NCBI GenBank assembly: GCA_023424395.1
Contig: JAFADY010000007.1
Span: 98,019 to 162,018, forward strand
From: Bacteroidota bacterium
GTDB taxonomy: Bacteria > Bacteroidota > Bacteroidia > Bacteroidales > Dysgonomonadaceae
DNA: 64,000 nucleotides
Direction of reading: 5' to 3'
Part shown: positions 59,588 to 64,000 of the stretch, piece after piece
How positions within the stretch are numbered: the first letter of the stretch is position 1
How the letters are laid out: every line of letters starts with the position of its first letter
Translations under genes and position numbers: made by a program
Notes under the pieces: model-generated
What the model was told of the DNA's origin: nothing
The model's database searches: none
Seen by the model: the letters and a program-made list of their open reading frames with translations, nothing else

Positions 59588-59720
59588 CTCCGCCCGAAGT
59601 GGCGGTACAACTTTTTATATAAAGTACCGCCACTTCGGGCGGGAGTTGGTAGTATTGGACTTACCGCAGGCGAATGAATCGCCTACGGTTACGAAAATAT
59701 CGCCCATTCGGGCGAAAGGC
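59588..59720. repeat. Dispersed hairpin element, copy A
   Basis: Perfect 18-bp arms CGCCCGAAGTGGCGGTAC (59591-59608) and GTACCGCCACTTCGGGCG (59624-59641) around a 15-nt AT-rich loop, followed by two smaller hairpins (ACCGCAGGCGA / TCGCCTACGGT, and CGCCC / GGGCG). 59624-59720 aligns with 49401-49500. Confidence 0.75.
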
Positions 59721-59770
59721 GCTGATATCTTATTTTATATTACCCGAATTATTCAAAAATTGTAACTTTA

Positions 59771-59800
59771 CCGTAGGAAAAATTATTTTTTAGTGTCTAA
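59771..59800 (+). promoter_or_regulatory. Candidate ECF-type promoter box upstream of the sigma gene
   Basis: CCGTAGGAAA (59771-59780), 14 bp, GTCTAA (59795-59800), 29 bp before the sigma ATG. The same two blocks with identical spacing occur at 60363-60392. GTC plus GGAA resemble ECF -10/-35 elements, but the spacing is shorter than usual. Confidence 0.4.
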
Positions 59801-59829
59801 TATCTTACTTTCAACGCTGAAACAAATAA

Positions 59830-60375
59830 ATGTCAGACGAACAACTCATACACGAAATTCTTTCCGGCAACACACTTGCCTTTAAAGAATTAATGGAAAA
59901 ATATCAGGGAATGGTATTTCGCACCGCTATGGGTTTTGTGCACGCGAAAGAAGATGCGGAAGATATTACGCAGGAAATTTTCATCAAAGTATATCAAACA
60001 TTGTCCGATTTCAAAGGCGATGCCAAATTTTCGACGTGGCTTTACCGCATTACCGTAAATACGAGCATCAATTTCATAAACAAAAATCGGAAAAACAGTT
60101 TGATGCAATCGCTCGAAAACATTTTTTTCAAATCGAGCGACGAGAAAACACCGCTCGAACAATTGGAGGAATCCGAACGCGACAAACGAATAAAAAAGGC
60201 CATCGATTCACTCCCCGATGCACAACGAACGGCTTTCGTCCTGAGTAAATACGAAGAACTTTCGCAGAAAGAAATTGCCGCCGTCATGAATAAATCGGAA
60301 GGCGCTGTGGAGCAGCTTATACAACGCGCAAAAAATACACTTCAAAAAAAATTGGAATATGACCGTAGGAAATAA
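59830..60375 (+). CDS. ECF-subfamily RNA polymerase sigma factor
   Basis: 181-aa sigma-70 group 4 protein. Region 2: ALAFKELMEKYQGMVFRTAMGFVHAKEDAEDITQEIFIKVYQTL and FKGDAKFSTWLYRITVNTSINFINKNRK (separate motifs); region 4: LPDAQRTAFVLSKYEELSQKEIAAVMNKSEGAVEQLIQRAKNTL with the HTH at about residues 145-165. It directs transcription of stress or envelope genes. Followed after 36 bp by a small single-TM protein that could be its anti-sigma factor, then by Spy-like and other secreted proteins, presumably its regulon. Confidence 0.95.
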   Translation: MSDEQLIHEILSGNTLAFKELMEKYQGMVFRTAMGFVHAKEDAEDITQEIFIKVYQTLSDFKGDAKFSTWLYRITVNTSINFINKNRKNSLMQSLENIFFKSSDEKTPLEQLEESERDKRIKKAIDSLPDAQRTAFVLSKYEELSQKEIAAVMNKSEGAVEQLIQRAKNTLQKKLEYDRRK

Positions 60376-60392
60376 TCTACAAAAATGTCTAA
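60363..60392 (+). promoter_or_regulatory. Second copy of the sigma-locus box
   Basis: CCGTAGGAAA overlaps the last codons of the sigma gene; 14 bp later GTCTAA, 19 bp before the anti-sigma-like ATG. Identical block spacing to 59771-59800. The overlap with coding sequence means the match could be fortuitous. Confidence 0.35.
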
Positions 60393-60411
60393 CCTATAAA
60401 ACGAACAAAAA

Positions 60412-60705
60412 ATGAAGACGGAGCAATACATAAATGATCTCATCCAACGCGAAAAGCAAACGGAACCCAATCCGTTCCTGAGCACACGCGTATTGGCGAT
60501 GATTGAAAAAAATCAGCAGCCCGCGCACCGTAAAGCTCCCGTTTGGCAAGTTGTTACCGTAGCCGCAAGCCTTGCTGTAGTTGCGTTTTTAGGTGTTACG
60601 CTCGGCAACAGTTATGTGGATAATGCTTCGCACGAAATGGTGATGAACATTAATGACAGCCAAATTGAAAACTTGGGATATTATAATTTCGATGATTATG
60701 AATAA
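60412..60705 (+). CDS. Small single-TM protein, probable anti-sigma factor
   Basis: 97 aa: about 40 cytoplasmic residues (MKTEQYINDLIQREKQTEPN and on), one TM helix (VVTVAASLAVVAFLGVTLGN, about residues 46-65) and a short periplasmic tail ending YYNFDDYE. Topology and position directly after an ECF sigma gene suggest an anti-sigma factor, but no zinc-binding ZAS motif (HxxxCxxC) is present. Its end overlaps the next gene by 8 bp, so the two are coupled. Role inferred only from context. Confidence 0.65.
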   Translation: MKTEQYINDLIQREKQTEPNPFLSTRVLAMIEKNQQPAHRKAPVWQVVTVAASLAVVAFLGVTLGNSYVDNASHEMVMNINDSQIENLGYYNFDDYE

Positions 60706-61261
60706 AACGAATAAAATACTGTGGTTGGCTATCGCGTTGCTGATTATACTGAATATGGCAACCATCGGAACCATTCTTTATCATAATCAGCAAAATAAAG
60801 GTGATGATATAGCTATTGTTCTCGATGAGAATCAGGCTCCGCTCACCGGAAGATATTTTCGCCAAACGTTGGGATTCGATGATGAGCAGATGGATGTTTT
60901 TCGCAAAGCGAATCAGGTTTTTCAACCGCGGGCAAACGATCTAATTTATGAGATGGATTCCTTAAAATATCAGATGTTCGGCGAGCTAAACAAAGCAAAT
61001 CCCGATACGATGAGGTTGAATGGTTTATCAGAACACATCGGAAGACATCACGCAGAACTGAAAAATATCACCAACGATTTTTATCTGAAAATAAGATCGG
61101 TTTGCGATTCTTCTCAGTGCGAGCAATTACAGGAAGCCTTTCTCCCGCTTTTCAGAGATGGAACAACTGCTAACTTCGGAAGAGGTTATAACCGAAACGA
61201 CAGTACGGGCAGAGGGCAAGGATACAGACCTCGTTATGGCCGGAGATGGAACAAAAATTAA
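60698..61261 (+). CDS. Spy/CpxP-like periplasmic heavy-metal/stress sensor protein
   Basis: 187 aa from the ATG at 60698 (60692 also possible). One N-terminal TM/signal anchor (ILWLAIALLIILNMATIGTIL), then a helical periplasmic domain with the Spy/CpxP/ZraP-type pattern: FDDEQMDVFRKANQVFQPRANDLIYEMDSLKYQMFGELNKAN and DTMRLNGLSEHIGRHHAELKN (separate motifs), DFYLKIRSVCDSSQCEQLQEAFLPLF. A CDSSQC pair and His residues (GRHHAE) could bind metal. The C-terminus is Arg/Gly/Tyr-rich (GRGYNRNDSTGRGQGYRPRYGRR), echoing the repeat of the next gene. Confidence 0.78.
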   Translation: MNKTNKILWLAIALLIILNMATIGTILYHNQQNKGDDIAIVLDENQAPLTGRYFRQTLGFDDEQMDVFRKANQVFQPRANDLIYEMDSLKYQMFGELNKANPDTMRLNGLSEHIGRHHAELKNITNDFYLKIRSVCDSSQCEQLQEAFLPLFRDGTTANFGRGYNRNDSTGRGQGYRPRYGRRWNKN

Positions 61262-61298
61262 AAATAAACTAAATATAAATTTTTAAAACCATAACATT

Positions 61299-61652
61299 AT
61301 GAAAACAAAAGTATTTATTACAGCAATGGCACTGGTTGTCACCATGGGATTGGCAACCGCCCAAAATCAAAATCAGGCCAAAAAAGAAACGGCAAAAACC
61401 ACCCAAAACAGGCCTGCGTTTGTGGATAAAAACAACAACGCGGTTTGTGATAATTTCGAAAACGGAACACCCCGAAATCCCAATGCCAACGGCAAACAAC
61501 GACTGTTCGACGGTAGTGGCCGCGGACAAGGTAAAAGTCAAGGATTACGCAACGGCCGCGGACAAGGAAAGGGAATGCGCGACGGACGCGGACAAGGCCC
61601 GAACTTTGTAGATTCCGATAAAGATGGTATCTGCGACCGCAGAGAAAAATAA
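61299..61652 (+). CDS. Small secreted GRGQG-repeat protein with two Cys-Asp calcium-type motifs
   Basis: 117 aa. Signal VFITAMALVVTMGLATAQ; mature protein of about 96 residues. Two similar motifs of TSP3/EF-hand-like form, FVDKNNNAVCDNFE and FVDSDKDGICDRRE, flank three GRGQGK-(x)-L/M-R-N/D repeats (about residues 72-100). Highly basic core, acidic-cysteine ends. The Cys in each motif may bond or bind metal. Similar proteins are seen beside Spy-like and DUF2202 genes in Bacteroidetes as far as I recall; function is unknown. Followed by a strong terminator. Confidence 0.7.
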   Translation: MKTKVFITAMALVVTMGLATAQNQNQAKKETAKTTQNRPAFVDKNNNAVCDNFENGTPRNPNANGKQRLFDGSGRGQGKSQGLRNGRGQGKGMRDGRGQGPNFVDSDKDGICDRREK

Positions 61653-61669
61653 GCAAGAAATCTTAATTA

Positions 61670-61710
61670 CCTGCCGAGAGTAAAAATTTCGGCAGGTTTT
61701 CACTTTTTTA
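61670..61710 (+). terminator. Terminator after the GRGQG-repeat gene
   Basis: Arms CCTGCCGA (61670-61677) and TCGGCAGG (61689-61696) followed by TTTTCACTTTTTT. It separates the following DUF2202 gene or attenuates its transcription. Confidence 0.8.
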
Positions 61711-61724
61711 AAATAGATAAAAAA

Positions 61725-62333
61725 ATGAAGACTAAATATATAATTTCGGTTATTCTAATCGGAATTGTTGCGTTATTTGCCATAAGTAATCAGGCAAAAG
61801 CTACCGATAAAACCAAGAGCCAAAAAGAAATTACGAAGAATGATCTCACAAAATCCGATATAGAAGGCATTAAGTACATGCGCGAAGAAGAGAAGCTCGC
61901 GCACGATGTGTACACTTTTTACGCCGAACAGTACAATATTCCCATTTTCCGCAATATCTCGCGCAGCGAAACGCAACATCAGAAAGCGGTTATGTGGCTT
62001 ATGGGCAAATATGGGGTAAAAGACATCTCAAAACCTAACGCCGGAGAATTTTCAAATACAAGATTGCAAAAAATGTACAACGACCTGACCCAAGGCACTA
62101 CACTCATTGATGGGCTGAAAGCCGGTGCATTAATTGAAGAACAGGATATTACAGACTTGAAGGAACGTTTGGCGAAAACCGATAACGCCGATATACAACG
62201 TGTGTATGGAAATCTGATTCGCGGTTCCGAAAACCATCTGCGGGCATTTGTGAGAAATTTATCACGCAGAGGGATCGATTATCAACCTAAAGTGCTGAAT
62301 CGGTCAACATTTTCCGATATTGTACAACAATAA
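61725..62333 (+). CDS. DUF2202 ferritin-like domain protein
   Basis: 202-aa exported protein (signal IISVILIGIVALFAISNQAKA). The DUF2202 core is IEGIKYMREEEKLAHDVYTFYAEQYNIPIFRNISRSETQHQKAVMWLM (read as consecutive motifs) with Glu in REEEKLA, and His/Glu in SETQHQ, then LTQGTTLIDGLKAGALIEEQDITDL and GNLIRGSENHLRAFVRNL, giving a second Glu-x-x-His. These are positioned as in four-helix diiron/ferritin-like proteins. It probably binds metal in the periplasm or outside. It lies 15 bp after the terminator. Confidence 0.85.
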   Translation: MKTKYIISVILIGIVALFAISNQAKATDKTKSQKEITKNDLTKSDIEGIKYMREEEKLAHDVYTFYAEQYNIPIFRNISRSETQHQKAVMWLMGKYGVKDISKPNAGEFSNTRLQKMYNDLTQGTTLIDGLKAGALIEEQDITDLKERLAKTDNADIQRVYGNLIRGSENHLRAFVRNLSRRGIDYQPKVLNRSTFSDIVQQ

Positions 62334-62365
62334 CGGAAATATAATAATTTCATTTCCAACCGGAT

Positions 62366-62390
62366 TTTCCTAATTATCAGGAATTTTTTT
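62366..62390 (+). terminator. Terminator of the DUF2202 gene
   Basis: TTTCCT / AGGAA stem with an AATTATC loop and seven T residues, 33 bp after the stop. Confidence 0.55.
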
Positions 62391-62463
62391 AAGATAATAA
62401 TGAAAAATTGTAGGGTATTTGACATTTAATTCGGATACATTACAAAGCTCAATACATTGTATT

Positions 62464-62621
62464 TTGACTAAGGAGGATTTTAAATACTTATTTGATAACT
62501 ACTTCGATTCTGTACGCTGTATTACAGGGGTGCGGTGCCGGATGACGCTTCCGATATAGCACAGGAAGTTTTTATGCGGCTTTGGGAGAAACAATTCAAT
62601 GTGGATAAAACCCCTCCTTTA
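62464..62621 (+). pseudogene. Frameshifted N-terminus of an ECF sigma factor
   Basis: From a TTG at 62464 the frame reads TKEDFKYLFDNYFDSVR, a typical sigma region-2 opening. Near 62515-62517 it must shift (one base missing) to continue LYYRGAVPDDASDIAQEVFMRLWEK, which then hits TAA at 62622; a second, opposite shift within 62610-62621 (runs of A, C and T) restores the frame of the downstream ORF (LLYKIAGDMFVSKYRRD). The two indels compensate. They are either real decay or sequence errors; the second is in a homopolymer-rich stretch. Confidence 0.75.
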
Positions 62622-63642
62622 TAAAATTGCCGGTGATATGTTTGTCAGCAAATACCGACGTGATATGCTCGAAATAAATTACATAGCTTCTACTCGTTAT
62701 CACGACAACGAACCTTCGCCGGAAGAAACATTGAGTCACAAAGAGCTAGTGAAAAAATATAACATAGCGCTCAACAGTTTGAACGAGAAGCAACGAACTG
62801 TATTTTTAATGTCAAGGATAGAAGGTTTGAAATACCGGGAAATTGCCGAACGTTTAAACTTAAGTGAAAAAGCTGTAGAAAAACGAATGAGCGCAGCGTT
62901 ACAATTTTTGAAAGAAAATATCTTGTTTCCGAAGGAAATAGAAGATATAATTTTCAATACCCGGCCTCAATGGAGTAGGCCAAAAGAGGATATGTGGATG
63001 GAAATGGAAGCAAAATTGGATGCTAATCCAGTTGAGAATAAAATTCAGTCCACACGATATTTACAACTGTTGAAATACGCGGCAGCGGCAGTAGTCGCAT
63101 TGTTAATTTCATTCGGTGTTGCAGCGTCATTATATAACAAAAGTGTGGAAACCGAGATAGTTAAAAAGAGTTTTCTTTTGCCGGACAATTCCAAAGTGGT
63201 GTTGCACGCCAATTCGTCGCTGAGTTATAAACCTTTGCTGTGGAAACTCAGCCGAAGCACAATACTATACGGCGAGGCTTATTTTGAAGTGGAAAAAGGG
63301 AGTAAATTCGAAGTTGTTTCCGAAAAAGCCAAAACGGTGGTTTTAGGGACACGATTTTTAGTAAAGGCTCGCGAAAATGAATACCAAGTGCATTGCGAGC
63401 AGGGAAAAGTAATGCTTGTAGAGTCTGCCCGGAAAAACGAAGTTGTGATAACGGCCGGTCAGAAAGCAAGATTAAAAACAGATAAACAGTTCGAAATTAT
63501 TCCTCAGCAACAAAACAAACACACTGAAGTGATTTCCAAACCGGATATTGCCGTAGATGAAAAAGAAATGAATATTTCGGAAGAAAAACCAATTATCACT
63601 CCGAAAGACGACGTTAAAGAGAAAATGGCAAAGGATGGTTGA
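62599..63642 (+). CDS. ECF sigma factor fused to a FecR-type anti-sigma domain (N-terminus displaced by frameshifts)
   Basis: 347-aa open frame. Residues about 8-115 are sigma regions 2.3 to 4 (YKIAGDMFVSKYRRDMLEIN, LNEKQRTVFLMSRIEGLKYREIAERLNLSEKAVEKRMSAALQFLKE, with the HTH). Without a stop it continues with RPQWSRPKEDMWMEMEAKLDAN, one TM helix (YAAAAVVALLISFGVAASLY, about residues 155-175) and a FecR domain (LLPDNSKVVLHANSSLSY, ILYGEAYFEVEKGSKFEVV, TVVLGTRFLVKAR, VHCEQGKVMLVESARKNEVVITAGQKARL), i.e. the partner normally encoded by a separate gene. A charged tail follows. The ATG at 62599 is only the first in this frame; the true start is probably 62464. Terminator at 63688. Confidence 0.75.
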   Translation: MWIKPLLYKIAGDMFVSKYRRDMLEINYIASTRYHDNEPSPEETLSHKELVKKYNIALNSLNEKQRTVFLMSRIEGLKYREIAERLNLSEKAVEKRMSAALQFLKENILFPKEIEDIIFNTRPQWSRPKEDMWMEMEAKLDANPVENKIQSTRYLQLLKYAAAAVVALLISFGVAASLYNKSVETEIVKKSFLLPDNSKVVLHANSSLSYKPLLWKLSRSTILYGEAYFEVEKGSKFEVVSEKAKTVVLGTRFLVKARENEYQVHCEQGKVMLVESARKNEVVITAGQKARLKTDKQFEIIPQQQNKHTEVISKPDIAVDEKEMNISEEKPIITPKDDVKEKMAKDG

Positions 63643-63687
63643 AGTTGATAAAGTAGGTACTTTTAATTTAACTATAATGCAAAATAT

Positions 63688-63718
63688 GTCAATCGATTAA
63701 GTGATTGACGGATTTTTT
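63688..63718 (+). terminator. Terminator after the sigma-FecR gene
   Basis: GTCAATC (63688-63694), 8-nt loop, GATTGAC (63703-63709), then GGATTTTTT. Confidence 0.6.
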
Positions 63719-63767
63719 GCGTGAGCAAAGATAGCATTGTCGATGCCAGTTACGGCAGCGAGGAAAA

Positions 63768-64000
63768 CTACTTGCTATCCCAAAGTTTGAGGAGATGTGC
63801 AAAGGTTTTTTCCACAAAAATGCATTGGTTCTCAAACATGCTTTTAGCAGCGTCTCCCATGATTTTTTTGGAAAGGACGATCTTTCCGTTTTCGGCCAAG
63901 GCAATGAAGGCATAGCAGGTTTTGATATCGAGTTCGGGAACGGGTTCAGCGTATCCGGTAATGGCAAGCCCCAATTCGGCGTTGAACTTCGGGGCTACTT
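63768..64000 (-). CDS. CinA C-terminal-like nicotinamide-nucleotide amidase (partial)
   Basis: C-terminal 77 residues of a gene that enters from the right edge. The sequence APKFNAELGLAITGYAEPVPE is like the LALAVTGIAGPGGGT segment of CinA/PncC-type nicotinamide-nucleotide amidases, followed by CYAFIALAENGKIVLSKKI and a C-terminal helix (NQCIFVEKTFAHLLKLW). These enzymes deamidate NMN in pyridine-nucleotide recycling. The catalytic Ser/Lys region lies outside the window, so whether it is full CinA or only the C-terminal domain cannot be told. Converges with the sigma-FecR gene. Confidence 0.7.
   Translation of the reverse strand, partial: VAPKFNAELGLAITGYAEPVPELDIKTCYAFIALAENGKIVLSKKIMGDAAKSMFENQCIFVEKTFAHLLKLWDSK

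Larger units (their letters stand above)
59425..59829. other. Non-coding region between divergent pldA and sigma-factor genes
   Basis: About 400 bp with no supported gene. It holds a small hairpin CCGCCT-GGA-AGGCGG (about 59511-59525), a looser ACCGTATGC/GCTTACGGCAT pair, the larger hairpin element (59588-59720) and a box shared with the anti-sigma gene (59771-59800). Confidence 0.6.

Noticed and set aside
62464..63642. Programmed frameshifting in the sigma-FecR gene
   Set aside because: Two opposite shifts would be needed and no slippery sequence plus downstream structure is evident at the first site; mutation or sequence error is simpler.

Overview
The window looks like a chromosomal segment from a member of the Bacteroidetes, most likely Bacteroidales. 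Evidence: TAnnTTTG (-7) promoter elements, a SusC/SusD/SusE/SusF carbohydrate-uptake locus, fimbrillin-type and DUF3943/DUF2202 proteins, a paired O-/N-acyltransferase set resembling GlsA/GlsB, and methylmalonyl-CoA carboxyltransferase plus epimerase as in propionate-forming fermenters. No rRNA, tRNA, CRISPR array, phage or transposase gene was seen.

Layout. 1-11 kb (minus strand): central metabolism and housekeeping (mmdA, mce, pfkA, ispH, cmk), an FG-GAP lipoprotein, a geranylgeranyl-reductase-like flavoprotein, a penicillin-acylase-family lipoprotein and pruA. 11-14 kb (plus): a small lipoprotein and ribosomal protein S1. 14-31 kb (minus): the division and cell wall cluster, read in transcription order mraZ-rsmH-ftsL-ftsI-murE-mraY-murD-ftsW-lipoprotein-murG-four-helix-bundle-murC-ftsQ-ftsA-ftsZ-yqeY. 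murF and ddl are absent from it, and two accessory genes are wedged in. A three-unit MraZ-type operator precedes mraZ. 31-33 kb (plus): the GlsA/GlsB-like lipid pair. 33-46 kb (plus): a glycan-utilisation locus (SusC with an in-frame amber codon, SusD, SusE, SusF-like, GH53 endo-galactanase, two GH13 enzymes), then a flavodoxin. 46-49.5 kb (minus): a fimbrillin-like lipoprotein and a decayed umuC cut off at a hairpin-rich dispersed repeat. 49.5-59.4 kb (minus): a co-directional series pldA - 99-aa protein - DUF3943 - tetR - tolC - acrA - acrB - CDP-alcohol phosphatidyltransferase. A perfect palindrome lies at the pldA promoter and an imperfect one at the tetR promoter. 59.8-62.3 kb (plus): an ECF sigma / small anti-sigma-like / Spy-CpxP-like / Gly-Arg-Gln repeat protein / DUF2202 stress locus. 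62.4-63.6 kb: an ECF sigma factor joined in one reading frame to a FecR-type anti-sigma domain, with two compensating frameshifts near its N-terminus. The window ends inside a CinA-C-like gene.

The most unusual signals are: (i) short-period (7- and 8-bp) tandem arrays and GC-rich palindromic repeats at junctions of the cell wall cluster, some of them translated as N-terminal extensions of FtsW, MurD and MurG; (ii) the OMPLA-TetR-RND-pump-CDP-alcohol locus with its palindromic operators; (iii) the sigma/FecR fusion; (iv) the amber-interrupted SusC in a mixed galactan/starch locus; (v) a two-copy hairpin element, one copy of which abuts the truncated umuC.
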